64,000 nucleotides of DNA. Origin: Eubacterium sp. (GTDB taxonomy: Bacteria > Bacillota > Clostridia > Lachnospirales > Lachnospiraceae). Every line of letters begins with the position of its first letter. The stretch's first letter is position 1. Shown here piece after piece: positions 1 to 9,613 of the stretch. The position numbers were made by a program, and so were the translations under genes. Location: positions 1-64,000 of the forward strand of contig JAILOU010000049.1 of the NCBI GenBank assembly GCA_024690665.1, in the 5' to 3' direction. A model generated the notes under the pieces. It ran no database searches. It saw only the letters and a list, made by a program, of their open reading frames with translations, and was not told the DNA's origin.

Positions 1-157
1 ATTTAACTTACTATACATTAACTACTAAAGATAACATATACCTTCCTCCTACCGTATTTGTTGCAATTATTATAGCATGAGTAGTAAGTGGGACTAATAA
101 AAATCGTGTATACCATTAATAAAAGAAAAAAATTAAAAAAATTTACAATATATGGTG

Positions 158-186
158 TTGAAAATGAAATAACCTGCCGATATATA
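158..186 (+). promoter_or_regulatory. Putative promoter of the 62-residue ORF
   Basis: TTGAAA at 158-163 and TATATA at 181-186 are separated by 17 bases, a good sigma-A arrangement. Transcription would start near 193, about 50 bases ahead of the small ORF at 245. A GTATAC hexamer lies upstream at 108-113. Confidence 0.5.
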
Positions 187-244
187 GTGTGAAGTAGAAG
201 CCGCAGACAGTATTTTCACACATCTATGGAAGGAGTGTGATGGT

Positions 245-433
245 ATGATGGATATGACACCATGGTCACTTTCATTTGCAACTTACTATGTTCAACCAAC
301 CGACCGCCCTCAGGGAAGAAAAGGCGAGGACGGCAGTTCACAATGGAAGAACCCTAAGAAAGAAAAGGAAGGCTTTGGGGAAATCTTTCAAGATGAGTGT
401 ACCAGCTTAAAAAGAAAGGAACAAAATCAATAA
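245..433 (+). CDS. Small hypothetical protein, 62 residues
   Basis: I do not recognise this protein. It is hydrophilic and basic in its second half (several KK and KEK runs), has no signal peptide or membrane segment, and carries a single cysteine. An AGGAG at 231-235 sits nine bases before the ATG at 245; a second in-frame ATG follows at 248. It has its own TTGAAA/TATATA promoter and is closed by a clear terminator at 478-510, so it reads as a single-gene transcription unit. A GTATAC box upstream resembles the boxes ahead of the neighbouring molybdoenzyme operon, so the two units may share a regulator; that is inference. It could still be a chance ORF. Confidence 0.5.
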   Translation: MMDMTPWSLSFATYYVQPTDRPQGRKGEDGSSQWKNPKKEKEGFGEIFQDECTSLKRKEQNQ

Positions 434-477
434 AAAGCATAAAATCCGCATTACAGGGATACTTTGCGCATAAATCA

Positions 478-510
478 GGGAAATCTTTTTAGAAAAGATT
501 TCCCTATTTT
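478..510 (+). terminator. Rho-independent terminator
   Basis: A perfect 12-bp stem (478-489 with 493-504) and a TAG loop are followed by a T-rich tail. It separates the 62-residue ORF from the molybdoenzyme promoter that starts directly after it. Confidence 0.85.
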
Positions 511-511
511 A

Positions 512-581
512 TTGACATTTTGTATACAGGAGTTATAATGTATACCAAGTGGTATACCAATAAAAGACCAAAACTGTATAC
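512..581 (+). promoter_or_regulatory. Promoter of the molybdoenzyme operon with GTATAC operator boxes
   Basis: TTGACA at 512-517 and TATAAT at 534-539 with a 16-base spacer form a near-consensus promoter. GTATAC occurs inside the spacer (about 522-527), in the perfect inverted repeat GTATACC-AAGT-GGTATAC at 540-557 directly after the -10, and again at about 576-581. Boxes overlapping and following the core promoter are typical of repressor binding. The regulator is not identifiable in the window. Confidence 0.7.
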
Positions 582-623
582 CTAGGAGAAAGTGTAGTAA
601 TAATCTTCGAAAGGAGAAGGTAT

Positions 624-3353
624 ATGAGCGACAATACGACATTTTCCAACATGGATTTTTTGGCTGCGACGACCGTAATTGGGCTGGACGAAGCAGTCGG
701 CGATCTGAAATTTCTTAAGAAATCCGATCGCGTAGTCAGTGAGGAAAAAAAAGACGAAGTTGTGAAGATTAAGACCTGTTGCAGAGCCTGTATTGCGAAC
801 TGCGGCGTCATCGCAACCGTGAAGAACGGCCGCGTGGTGAAGCTCGAAGGCAATCCGGAGGATCGCATGAGCAAGGGGCGCATGTGCGCGAAAGGACTGG
901 CAGGCATTCAGGCACTGTATCATCCGAACAGAAATAAGTATCCGATGATGCGTGTGGGAAAGAGAGGCGCGAACAAGTGGCGCAGAATTTCCTGGGACAA
1001 GGCAATTGACATTATTGCCCACAAGCTGGTAGAGACCAAGCAAAAGTATGGAGCAGAGACCGTCTTTTGTTCGACCGGTGGTGGCGGTAATCCGGAGATC
1101 TGGAGTATCGCAAGATTTTGTAATATCTTTGGAACACCAAACTGGTTTGAACCGGGATGTGCACAATGCTATCTGCCACGAGTACTTGCCTACACCATGA
1201 TGTATGGCGGCGTGGACTGTAGTATCGCAGATTCGAATGCGCTTGAGTTATATGATACAGAAAATACAAAAATCAAAACATTGGTGCTGTGGGGAACCGC
1301 ACCATCTTATTCCTGTCCGGCAAGTGGCGGAGGAGCCGTAGCAGACCTTCGTGCGAAGGGCGTTCAGACGGTTGTAGTTGACCCTCGTATGACACCGGAT
1401 GCAGCCAAGGCGCAGGTATGGCTTCCAATCAGACCGGGAACAGACGTGGCACTGATGCTGTCATGGATTCGCTATATCTTAGCGGAAAAATTATATGATG
1501 AAGAATTTATCTTAAAATGGACAAACCTTCCTTATCTCGTTGATGCTGATACCAAGATGCTGGTAAGAGCTGAGGTATCGCAAGACGAGAAGGAACCGGA
1601 TACCTTTATGGTATGGGATGAAAAGCAAAAGAAACCGGTTGCAATGGAATATCCATATGACGAAAGTTTATCACCGGCACTCGAAGGCACCTTTACATAT
1701 GAAGGAAAGACCTATAAGACCGGATTTGAAATGTTAAAAGAGCAGTGCGAAGAGTATACGCTTGAGCATGCAGGCAAGATCTGCGGACTCGAGCCGGAGA
1801 TGATTGAAAAGGCAATCCGTCTGTTTGCAGACAATACGCCATCCGGACTGTGTCTTGGCGTTGCCACCGACCAGAGTCCAAACTCAACGCAGGCAGCAAT
1901 GGGCGCTTGTACACTCGACTTGTTACTCGGTAATGTGGAAAGACCGGGTGCACTGATGCAGAGATTCCGCACCAGTGGCGTCTTCGATATGCCAAACTAT
2001 CCGGTACCGATTGCAGCAGATAAGCTGCCGGATGAACAGCTCAAAAAGCGTCTCGGCGGAATTGAACATAAAGGACTTCACATCTGGTACGCCGGCCATA
2101 TCACCAGCGTCTTGGATGCAGTATTGACCGGAAAGCCATATAAACCAAGAGTCTGGATTGACCGTTCCGGTAATAAGCTTGCCGCACTCGCAGACGCACA
2201 AAAAGTAAAGAAGGTTATCGACGAACTAGATTTCATCGTCCACATGTATATGTATCCAACTTCATTTTCTGCATATGCAGATATACTGCTCCCGACCGAG
2301 GAGTGGCTTGAAACCGATATGATTGTCGAGACCTGTAATACGTTATGTGCTCGTCAGCAGGTGACGCATGTATGGGAGACCATGGATGAAACACTGATTT
2401 GGGCGAAGATTGCAAAGCGCTGTGCACAGCTTGGAGACGAAGACTGCCAGAAGGCGTTCGATGCTGAGTACATGGGCAAAGATCTTCCGTACTGGGAGAA
2501 AGTGACCGATTTATGGGATCATTTCCTTGGCAGAATTGGGCTGAATTTTGAACAGCTCAAGAAAAATACACCCTATACCTACATGTCCAAGGAAGATTGG
2601 AAATCTTATTATGTCTACTTAGAAGAAGACGAAAAGACGCATAAACCAAAAGGATTCCCAACACCTTCCAAGAAGTGTGAAATCTATCTGGAAAGCATGA
2701 TTACTCTGGGACGAACGGGACAGCCATTTGCAAAGTGTGAACTGCCACCGGCATCCGTAGAGTATCAGCCGCTTCCATATTATATGGAACCTGCCGAGAG
2801 CCCGAACGATAAGGAACTGGCGAAGGAATTCCCGCTCGTAATGACGGGAGGACGAGTGCCATACTTCCACCACAACACACTTAGAAATGTTCCTTGGCTT
2901 CGTGAGATCTATCCGATTCCGGAACTTTGGATGTATCCAAATGATGCGAAGAAGTACGGATTAGAAGACGGCCAGTGGGCATGGGTAGAATCCAAGCGAG
3001 GCAAGATTCGAACCGTGGTATCTTACACGCAGGGAATCAAACCGGGCGTTGTCTACATGGAGCGATTCTGGAATCCGGAGACGCTTGAGACCAAGACGCA
3101 CGGCTGGACAGAGATGAACGTCAACATGCTGACGAAGGCAGACGCACCGTTTAACGACGCCGTCGGAACCTATACACTTCGTGGATTCCAGGTAAAAGTA
3201 TATCCGGCAGAGCAGCCGCCGGAAGGCATCTGGATGAATCCACAAGACTTCTCGCAATGGCTTGCACGTCCAACGGATGCATCGGAAAATGTCCATGTAC
3301 TGGAGAATTCTGCTAAGCCGCAGGAAGAATCAAAAGAGGAGGTGACGGCATGA
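624..3353 (+). CDS. Bis-MGD molybdopterin (or tungstopterin) oxidoreductase, catalytic subunit
   Basis: This is a 909-residue DMSO-reductase-superfamily catalytic subunit. An N-terminal [4Fe-4S] motif is visible as C53-x2-C56-x3-C60-x27-C88. Typical superfamily stretches follow, including the region before the metal ligand (FGTPNW near residue 169), where C179 or C182 is the likely Mo/W ligand, and a C-terminal pterin-binding domain starting near residue 740. There is no twin-arginine signal, so the enzyme should be cytoplasmic. From memory the overall pattern is closest to the acetylene hydratase/catechol dehydroxylase side of the family rather than formate or nitrate enzymes. The gene overlaps the next by four bases (ATGA) and leads an operon supplying an Fe-S subunit, a chaperone and an NAD(P)H module. 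The substrate cannot be read from the sequence. Confidence 0.9.
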   Translation: MSDNTTFSNMDFLAATTVIGLDEAVGDLKFLKKSDRVVSEEKKDEVVKIKTCCRACIANCGVIATVKNGRVVKLEGNPEDRMSKGRMCAKGLAGIQALYHPNRNKYPMMRVGKRGANKWRRISWDKAIDIIAHKLVETKQKYGAETVFCSTGGGGNPEIWSIARFCNIFGTPNWFEPGCAQCYLPRVLAYTMMYGGVDCSIADSNALELYDTENTKIKTLVLWGTAPSYSCPASGGGAVADLRAKGVQTVVVDPRMTPDAAKAQVWLPIRPGTDVALMLSWIRYILAEKLYDEEFILKWTNLPYLVDADTKMLVRAEVSQDEKEPDTFMVWDEKQKKPVAMEYPYDESLSPALEGTFTYEGKTYKTGFEMLKEQCEEYTLEHAGKICGLEPEMIEKAIRLFADNTPSGLCLGVATDQSPNSTQAAMGACTLDLLLGNVERPGALMQRFRTSGVFDMPNYPVPIAADKLPDEQLKKRLGGIEHKGLHIWYAGHITSVLDAVLTGKPYKPRVWIDRSGNKLAALADAQKVKKVIDELDFIVHMYMYPTSFSAYADILLPTEEWLETDMIVETCNTLCARQQVTHVWETMDETLIWAKIAKRCAQLGDEDCQKAFDAEYMGKDLPYWEKVTDLWDHFLGRIGLNFEQLKKNTPYTYMSKEDWKSYYVYLEEDEKTHKPKGFPTPSKKCEIYLESMITLGRTGQPFAKCELPPASVEYQPLPYYMEPAESPNDKELAKEFPLVMTGGRVPYFHHNTLRNVPWLREIYPIPELWMYPNDAKKYGLEDGQWAWVESKRGKIRTVVSYTQGIKPGVVYMERFWNPETLETKTHGWTEMNVNMLTKADAPFNDAVGTYTLRGFQVKVYPAEQPPEGIWMNPQDFSQWLARPTDASENVHVLENSAKPQEESKEEVTA

Positions 3354-3991
3354 GCCAATTAGCATTTGTAATAGAATTAGACAGATGTATCGGTTGTAAA
3401 GGATGCCAGGTAGCATGTAAAATGGAAAATGGAACAGCACTTGGTTCTGACCGTATCAAGGTACGCCAGATTGGACCGACCGGCATCTACCCGAATCTTC
3501 AGATGTACTTTTTGCCGACCATGTGTCAGCAGTGTGCGGACCCGGCCTGCGTACGTGTATGTCCGTCCGGTGCTGTATATAAGAACTTTTCAGATGGTAT
3601 CGTAAGAATCGAAACATCCAAGTGTATCGGATGTAAGAGTTGTAACCAGGAATGTCCATATCACGTAAATACATTTAGTGAAATGCGACGCACCATGGAT
3701 AAATGTACCATCTGTCTCGAAGCCAGAGAAGAAGGCGAGAAGCCGGCCTGCGTCAGAAACTGCTCCGGCAGGGCACTTCACTTTGGCGATATCGAAGATC
3801 CGAACAGTGAAGTATCCAAACTGATTAAGGAAGCAGGAGAGGGCAATGTCTACTCACTTCGTGATTTTGGAAATGGACCTTCAACGCGTTACATTTTAAA
3901 GAACGCACAGTGGCTTGATATTCTGCCACAGGAACTTGATGTTGTATCATTCGGAAAGGAAGGAAAAGTCTATTATGAGTATGAACAATAA
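3350..3991 (+). CDS. Four-cluster ferredoxin-type electron-transfer subunit (DmsB/NrfC/PhsB-like)
   Basis: This 213-residue protein has cysteine groups for four [4Fe-4S] clusters: CIGCKGC near residue 13, the CQQCADPAC group near residue 60, CIGCKSC near residue 92 and CTICLEAREEGEKPAC near residue 119. This is the standard layout of the B subunit that wires a molybdopterin catalytic subunit to its electron donor. It has no signal peptide or membrane segment. Its start overlaps the catalytic gene by four bases, which implies coupled translation. No membrane anchor gene follows; instead the operon continues with AsrA- and AsrB-like genes, so electrons probably arrive from NAD(P)H in the cytoplasm. 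Confidence 0.88.
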   Translation: MSQLAFVIELDRCIGCKGCQVACKMENGTALGSDRIKVRQIGPTGIYPNLQMYFLPTMCQQCADPACVRVCPSGAVYKNFSDGIVRIETSKCIGCKSCNQECPYHVNTFSEMRRTMDKCTICLEAREEGEKPACVRNCSGRALHFGDIEDPNSEVSKLIKEAGEGNVYSLRDFGNGPSTRYILKNAQWLDILPQELDVVSFGKEGKVYYEYEQ

Positions 3992-5708
3992 AAGAGATAC
4001 TTACAGACAGCTTATGATGAATCGCAGCAACCTCTATCATCTATTCTCAAGATTTTTCCAGAAAGAAGTGGATGCAGCGTTTCTTGAAAAACTTCGTCAT
4101 ATTCAGTTTCCGGTGAATCGAAAGGAAACTGCGCTGACAGAATTTCAGGATGCTCTTCTTCGTCTGAATGAGTATTTTGAATATGATGCGGGTGAGTCGA
4201 TTGAAGATCTCGCAGCAGATTATGCGAAGACATTTTTGGGAGCAGGCAGCGCACAGGGAAATGCAGCCTTCCCATATGAATCTGTATATACCAGTCCTAA
4301 GCGTGTCATGATGCAGGACGCCTGGAACAAGATGTGTGAACTGTATGAGGTAAAAGGCCTTGCCAAGCGTGAAGAGTGCGAAGACCTCCAGGAAGATCAC
4401 ATCGCGATGGAACTTGACTTTATGGCGTTCTTATGTGATGAGACAAGCCAGCTTACCGAGACACTTGCAGGTCTTGAAGAGCAAAGAGAATTCTTAAACC
4501 GTCACCTTTTAAACTGGGCACCGGAATTTTGCCTGGACATCAAAGAGTATGCCGATACAGAGTTTTATCGTATGGTAGGACAGCTGACAACCGGATTCTT
4601 ACAGCTTGACAGCTTCATCTTAGACCAGATGATTGCAGAGAGAAAAGCGCGTAGAGCCATCTCAAAGTCAGTTAAGGTTTCTCGCAGTTACATGGACGAG
4701 GTACTGCATAAATTAAGTAATGAATATCATATCTATGGACCGAAGCATCTGCCGGAGCGAGGCATGCGTGAGAACAACGGTATGATTCGTTACCAGGAGA
4801 TCTTCTCCTTAGAAGAGATGGCGCTTGACGGACAGTCCGACTTCTCCTTAAAGGAGGTCATCTATCCGGTGTCACAGACGATCTTCTCATTTGATGAAAA
4901 TAGCGCTACAGAGACGGTTTCCACAGACCCTAAGGGCATTATCATCTTCGCAAGACCTTGTGATATCAACGGCCTTCGCCGCCTCGACAACATGTTTTTG
5001 GCAAATGGCGGCATGAGCGACGTTTACTACAAGAGAATGCGCGACAAAGTGAAGATCTTCATGATCGAATGTAAGGAAAGCTGGGATACCTGTTTTTGCG
5101 TATCCATGGGAACGAACAAAACCGACAACTATTCCGTTGCGCTTCGATTTGACGAGGATATGATTCAGCTTAAGATTAAGGACGCGGAATTCTTAGATGA
5201 ATTCGAGTGGGCAGGCGCCTGTGATTATGAACCTTCTTTTATAGAAGAAAACAAACGAAAAGTCAGAATTCCGGATATCAAAAAGGGCGAGAAGCTTCGT
5301 CCAATCTATGAACTGGATTTTTGGAAAGAATATAACGACAATTGTATCTCCTGCGGTGGATGTAATACCGTATGTCCATCCTGCAGCTGCTTTGATACAA
5401 TCGACGATTTGAACCAGGAGAACTCAAGAAAGGGCTCAAGACGCCGCGTATGGTCGTCTTGTATGCTTCCGGATTACTCGAAGACAGCCGGCGGCAACAT
5501 TGCCCGTAAGTTCCCGGAACAGATGATGCGTTTTAAAACCATGCATAAGATCTATGATTATAACGCCAGATTTGGTGGAAATGAGCATATGTGCGTTGGC
5601 TGTGGCCGATGCATTATGAGATGTCCGGAGGATATCGATTTTTCAGAAACCATTAACAAACTTGCCGATGAAGTGGACAAGTTAAAGGCGCAGGAAGGAG
5701 GAGAATAA
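3975..5708 (+). CDS. TorD-family chaperone fused to AsrA-like ferredoxin subunit
   Basis: The 577-residue product combines two families. Residues 1 to about 225 read as a TorD/DmsD maturation chaperone, with the characteristic EDHIAMELDFMAFL stretch and helical composition. From about residue 228 the protein matches the anaerobic sulfite reductase subunit A pattern: a substrate-free ferredoxin domain with CISCGGCNTVCPSCSC and a second group CVGCGRCIMRC near the C-terminus. I chose the ATG at 3975 because GGAAGGAAAAG lies just before it; the longer reading from 3915 would overlap the upstream gene by 77 bases. The fusion suggests that enzyme maturation and electron delivery are handled by one polypeptide, or that it is later split; both are inference. 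Confidence 0.85.
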   Translation: MSMNNKRDTYRQLMMNRSNLYHLFSRFFQKEVDAAFLEKLRHIQFPVNRKETALTEFQDALLRLNEYFEYDAGESIEDLAADYAKTFLGAGSAQGNAAFPYESVYTSPKRVMMQDAWNKMCELYEVKGLAKREECEDLQEDHIAMELDFMAFLCDETSQLTETLAGLEEQREFLNRHLLNWAPEFCLDIKEYADTEFYRMVGQLTTGFLQLDSFILDQMIAERKARRAISKSVKVSRSYMDEVLHKLSNEYHIYGPKHLPERGMRENNGMIRYQEIFSLEEMALDGQSDFSLKEVIYPVSQTIFSFDENSATETVSTDPKGIIIFARPCDINGLRRLDNMFLANGGMSDVYYKRMRDKVKIFMIECKESWDTCFCVSMGTNKTDNYSVALRFDEDMIQLKIKDAEFLDEFEWAGACDYEPSFIEENKRKVRIPDIKKGEKLRPIYELDFWKEYNDNCISCGGCNTVCPSCSCFDTIDDLNQENSRKGSRRRVWSSCMLPDYSKTAGGNIARKFPEQMMRFKTMHKIYDYNARFGGNEHMCVGCGRCIMRCPEDIDFSETINKLADEVDKLKAQEGGE

Positions 5709-5709
5709 G

Positions 5710-6504
5710 ATGCAACAAAATGTATTAGTACCATATCCACACAGAATCTTAAGTATGTTAAAGCATACCAATACAGAGTGTACATTTCGCGTTGCCTGCG
5801 ATAATGAACCGGATTACGGACAGTTTTTCATGCTCTCCCTTCCAAAGGTCGGAGAAGCACCAATCTCCGCAAGTGGTAAAGGACCGGGTTATGTCGAATT
5901 CACAATTCGTAATGTCGGATTGCTCACACAGGCAATCTTCGATCTGGTACCGGGTAATTCCATTTTCCTTCGCGGACCTTATGGAAACTCGTTCCCGGTT
6001 AAGGAGTTTGAGAACAAAGACCTGTTAATCATCTGCGGTGGTACCGGAATGGCTCCGGTTATGACAATGATCAACCATTTTTACGACCATCCTGAGGTCT
6101 GTAAGTCGGTCAACATCATTTCCGGATTTAAGAATTCCAAGGCGGTGTTATTCCGCGAGGAAATCAACAAGTTCAAGGAGCGCTTCAATATGATTGCGAC
6201 CCTGGACAGTGGCGCGGAAGACGGATTTGAAGGCGGTATGGTAACTGCTCATATCAACAAGATTCCGTTTGATACTTTTGATGATTATCGTATCGTTATC
6301 GTAGGACCACCTGTCATGATGCACTTTGCAGCGCAGGAATGCGTTAAGTGCGGCGCAGAAGAATCCAAAATCTGGGTTTCATTTGAAAGAAAGATGTGCT
6401 GCGGCGTTGGCAAATGTGGTCATTGCAAGATTAATGATACCTATGTCTGCTTAGATGGACCGGTCTTTAATTATGAGTATGCAAAAGATAGGTTGATGGA
6501 TTAA
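5710..6504 (+). CDS. AsrB-like NAD(P)H-dependent flavin/[2Fe-2S] subunit
   Basis: This 264-residue protein belongs to the ferredoxin-NADP reductase-like family that contains AsrB, HydG and PyrK. A flavin-binding barrel (RGPYGNSF near residue 88) precedes a NAD(P)-binding domain (GGTGMAP near residue 110). The C-terminal cysteine cluster CCGVGKCGHCK near residue 228 would hold a [2Fe-2S] centre. It begins one base after the preceding stop codon with a GGAGG immediately upstream. In sulfite reductase operons AsrC, the sirohaem subunit, comes next; here the operon ends and the molybdoenzyme takes the catalytic place. The likely role is feeding NAD(P)H electrons to the ferredoxin subunits. Confidence 0.87.
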   Translation: MQQNVLVPYPHRILSMLKHTNTECTFRVACDNEPDYGQFFMLSLPKVGEAPISASGKGPGYVEFTIRNVGLLTQAIFDLVPGNSIFLRGPYGNSFPVKEFENKDLLIICGGTGMAPVMTMINHFYDHPEVCKSVNIISGFKNSKAVLFREEINKFKERFNMIATLDSGAEDGFEGGMVTAHINKIPFDTFDDYRIVIVGPPVMMHFAAQECVKCGAEESKIWVSFERKMCCGVGKCGHCKINDTYVCLDGPVFNYEYAKDRLMD

Positions 6505-6730
6505 CTCAGTCGGAGAAATCCCCCACCTCAAAGCGTTAGCGTAGGTGGGGGTTATGACAAACTATACTCAGTCGGGGTACCCTAAAGGACTAGGAATGCT
6601 ACGCATTCCGTCGCAAGCTCCGACTGAGTTAAACGCTCCGCGAGGATGCGCACGGATTCGGACAAGAATTTGTCTGCTGAAGCAGACCCGAATCCGGCGC
6701 GCAAGACTCGCGAGCGAGTCTTGACTACGC
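6503..6730. repeat. Palindrome-rich intergenic element with terminator-like hairpin
   Basis: The spacer holds several perfect inverted repeats. A 13-bp pair at 6503-6515 and 6618-6630 encloses a CCCCCACCT/AGGTGGGGG hairpin (6520-6551), which may end the upstream operon. A nested hairpin runs 6653-6696 (CGGATTCGG and GTCTGCT arms), and AAGACTCGC/GCGAGTCTT lies at 6703-6722. The GCGAGCGAGTCTTGACT stretch recurs near 50719-50735. It looks like a dispersed repeat inserted next to a terminator. Confidence 0.6.
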
Positions 6731-6743
6731 AGGGGGAGCGGGA

Positions 6744-9566
6744 ATGAGAAGATGCGTTTTACGAAAACCTATGGTTACGATGATTGTGGTGATGCTGCTC
6801 TTTGGACTGTTAAGTCCGGGGATTCATTTGTATGCAGCAACATCCGATGGCTCAGGTGAGTCAAGAACCGTAACCGTAGGTTTTTTTACGGATGCTCCAA
6901 GTCTTATGACATGTAACGAGGATGGAACGAATAAAGAAGGGTATGCCTACGAGTATCTGCAGATGGTATCTAATTTCTCCGGTTGGGAGTATGAGTATGT
7001 ATATGGAACCTGGACTCAGCTGTGGGAGAAATTTGAGAATGGTGAGATCGACATCTTAGAAGATGTATCGTATTCTGAGGAACGTGCGAAGAAGATTTTA
7101 TATCCGGATTATCCGATGGGCGATGAATCCTACTTTCTATATATGTGCTCAGATGAGAGCGGAATTGACAAGGAAAACCTGGAAGAAACGTTGCAAGGGA
7201 AGAAGATTGGAACGATAAAAAATACGATTCAGACACAGCTGTTAAAGGAATGGCTGGAAAAGCGAGAGATTAAATGTGAACTGATTGAATATGAAACAAG
7301 AGAAGAACAAAATGCACAGTTTGAACGTGGGTATCTGGATTCGATACTGGATTATGAAGCCTATGCGCAGTCAAAGTGGACGCCGCTTGTGAAGATTGGG
7401 GAGACAAGTTTTTATATGGCGGTTTCTGCGGGAAAGGAAGATATATTAAAGGAACTCAATACTGCCATGGCGCAGATTCGGGAGGTTATGCCGGGGTATA
7501 GCGAAGACATATATTATGAATATTATTCGCCGGCGCTGGTAAGCGCTAATCTTTCAGAAAGTGAGCAGGAATGGCTCGATACACATGAGAAAATTGTATG
7601 TGGATATATGCCGGAAAGTCAGTTTTACTCTAGAAATACGTATGCCGGTAAAATGTTCAAAGAAATCATTGACCAAATGAAGCAGCAGCTTAACATTTCC
7701 TCTTATGAGGTGGAATATAAAGAGTATGATAATTATGCTCAGCTTATAAACGCTATGCAAAGTGGTGAGATTCAGGTTGCATACCCGATATACGGAAATG
7801 ACTACGTCGGAGAGTGCGAAGAATATGGAACGATTGCGACCATATCCGGTCTGGTTGTGGCATCCGTAAACCAACCAAAGACTAAGATTAATCAGGCAGA
7901 AAAAATTGCAGTGGCCGGGGACAGTATCATAGAACGTTATGTAATCAAACATTATCCGGAAGCTGAGATTATTCATGTTGTGGATAATGAGGCCGGGGTT
8001 GAACTGGTTGAAAATGGAGAGGTTCAATCCGCAGTTCTTCCGTACAAGGATGCTATTGAGATGGTGGAGAATCATCGTGCATACGAGGGTATGGAAGTTG
8101 TACAGTTGTCAGATATGTTATCGCTGGATATGGCGGTATCATCCAATGAACCGGAATTGTATATGCTGATGGCAAGAGCCAACTCACTTTTGCCAGCTGA
8201 TTATCTTAGTGAAGCGATGGCAAGAAATAATCTTGTTGTTGCGGATTATTCCATACAGGATTTTATACAGACACATCCGGGAATTGTGATTAGTGTGGGG
8301 ATTATCTTCCTTTTAATTATTATTACCATGATGCTGATTATCAGAAGCAGAAATGTTACGGCCAAGCAGCAGGTTGTTCTAGAAGAAGCACGGCAAAGAG
8401 CTGAAGCAGCCAATAGAGCGAAGTCTTCTTTTATCTTTAATATGTCACATGATATTCGAACGCCGATGAATGCTATTATCGGATATACAGATTTATTGAA
8501 GAAAAAAGAGGTGGATGAACAAAAACGACAGGAATATCTTGCCAATATCCAGACTTCGTCAAAGTATCTGCTCGATCTGATTAACAATGTACTTGAAGTG
8601 GCCCGTATTGAAAGCGGAAAGGCTTCGGTAACGGAAACATTGGTCAATGTAAGCGAGTTTAGCGAGGCAATCGGCGTTATATTCAGTGAAGCTTTAAGAG
8701 AGAAAAATCATAAATACGAACATAGCATGCAGGTGACGAAAAAAAACTTGTACATGGATAAGACGAAACTTCATCAGGTCTTTTTAAATGTAATCAGTAA
8801 CGCCATCAAGTATACACCGCAGGGGGGCACCATTAAGACGGTGGTCGAGGAAATACCGGATGACAGGGAGGGCTATTGTCATGTTCGGACAACGGTTACG
8901 GACAATGGAATCGGGATGTCAAAAGATTTCCTTCCGCATATCTTTGATGAATTTACAAGGGAGCATACCTCTACGGAAAGCAGGGTGGTAGGTTCCGGAC
9001 TTGGCATGGGTATTACCAAGCAGCTCGTGGAAATGATGGGCGGAGAGATTCGGATTGAAAGTGAACTAAAGAAGGGAACGACAGTCACCATCGATATGTG
9101 GCATCGACTTCCAAAAGAAGAGATGCAAGAGCCGACAAAATCGTCAAAACAAAAAGTGCAAGAAAGCATTGAAGTCTACGCCGGCAAGAGAATTCTACTG
9201 GCGGAGGATAATGAACTTAATGCGGAAATTGCGATGGAGATTCTAAAGGATGCATCACTCGAGGTTGAATGCGCAGAAAATGGTCAAAAATGTATTGAGA
9301 TGCTGACAATGGCGCCGTCGGATTATTATGCGCTGATTTTAATGGATATTCAGATGCCGGTTATGGATGGATACGAAGCGACCCGTCGGATTCGCGCGTT
9401 AGAAGATGAGAATAAAGCATCGATTCCGATTGTGGCAATGACGGCGAATGCATTTGATGAAGATCGAAAGAAAGCACAAGAAGCCGGTATGAACGACTTT
9501 ATTACCAAGCCAATCGACATTTCCGCGATGTTACAGATTCTGGCAAGAGTCTTGAATAAATCGTAA
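6744..9566 (+). CDS. Hybrid sensor histidine kinase with tandem solute-binding sensor domains
   Basis: The 940-residue protein has an N-terminal signal/membrane segment (about 10-32), two consecutive periplasmic-binding-type (SBP_bac_3) domains (about 42-265 and 290-500), a transmembrane helix near 513-535, a HisKA domain with phosphoacceptor H569 in SHDIRTP, an HATPase domain (N-box near 670; GSGLGMG near 755) and a C-terminal receiver with D868 in [10 protein letters not shown]. It is organised like BvgS/EvgS kinases, which sense extracellular ligands, but it has no HPt domain. GGGGGAGCGG precedes the ATG. No response regulator gene is adjacent, so the output partner lies elsewhere. A functional link to the upstream molybdoenzyme operon is possible but only positional. 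Confidence 0.9.
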   Translation: MRRCVLRKPMVTMIVVMLLFGLLSPGIHLYAATSDGSGESRTVTVGFFTDAPSLMTCNEDGTNKEGYAYEYLQMVSNFSGWEYEYVYGTWTQLWEKFENGEIDILEDVSYSEERAKKILYPDYPMGDESYFLYMCSDESGIDKENLEETLQGKKIGTIKNTIQTQLLKEWLEKREIKCELIEYETREEQNAQFERGYLDSILDYEAYAQSKWTPLVKIGETSFYMAVSAGKEDILKELNTAMAQIREVMPGYSEDIYYEYYSPALVSANLSESEQEWLDTHEKIVCGYMPESQFYSRNTYAGKMFKEIIDQMKQQLNISSYEVEYKEYDNYAQLINAMQSGEIQVAYPIYGNDYVGECEEYGTIATISGLVVASVNQPKTKINQAEKIAVAGDSIIERYVIKHYPEAEIIHVVDNEAGVELVENGEVQSAVLPYKDAIEMVENHRAYEGMEVVQLSDMLSLDMAVSSNEPELYMLMARANSLLPADYLSEAMARNNLVVADYSIQDFIQTHPGIVISVGIIFLLIIITMMLIIRSRNVTAKQQVVLEEARQRAEAANRAKSSFIFNMSHDIRTPMNAIIGYTDLLKKKEVDEQKRQEYLANIQTSSKYLLDLINNVLEVARIESGKASVTETLVNVSEFSEAIGVIFSEALREKNHKYEHSMQVTKKNLYMDKTKLHQVFLNVISNAIKYTPQGGTIKTVVEEIPDDREGYCHVRTTVTDNGIGMSKDFLPHIFDEFTREHTSTESRVVGSGLGMGITKQLVEMMGGEIRIESELKKGTTVTIDMWHRLPKEEMQEPTKSSKQKVQESIEVYAGKRILLAEDNELNAEIAMEILKDASLEVECAENGQKCIEMLTMAPSDYYALILMDIQMPVMDGYEATRRIRALEDENKASIPIVAMTANAFDEDRKKAQEAGMNDFITKPIDISAMLQILARVLNKS

Positions 9567-9613
9567 GAATATTCTGAATATTTAAATACGATGTATAAAT
9601 TAATAGAAAACAG

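Noticed and set aside
1-40. Minus-strand gene starting near 37 behind AGGAGGAAGG
   Set aside because: The frame is only eight codons long before a stop; it may be a leader peptide of something outside the window, but nothing more can be supported.
3915-3974. Longer start of the TorD-AsrA gene
   Set aside because: It overlaps the upstream gene heavily and lacks a ribosome binding site, whereas ATG 3975 has one.
624-6504. Anaerobic sulfite reductase operon
   Set aside because: AsrA- and AsrB-like genes are present, but the sirohaem subunit AsrC is not; the catalytic subunit is a molybdopterin enzyme.
7554-8075. A 173-residue minus-strand ORF inside the sensor kinase gene
   Set aside because: It lies entirely within a clear coding region, has low-complexity composition and no ribosome binding site.
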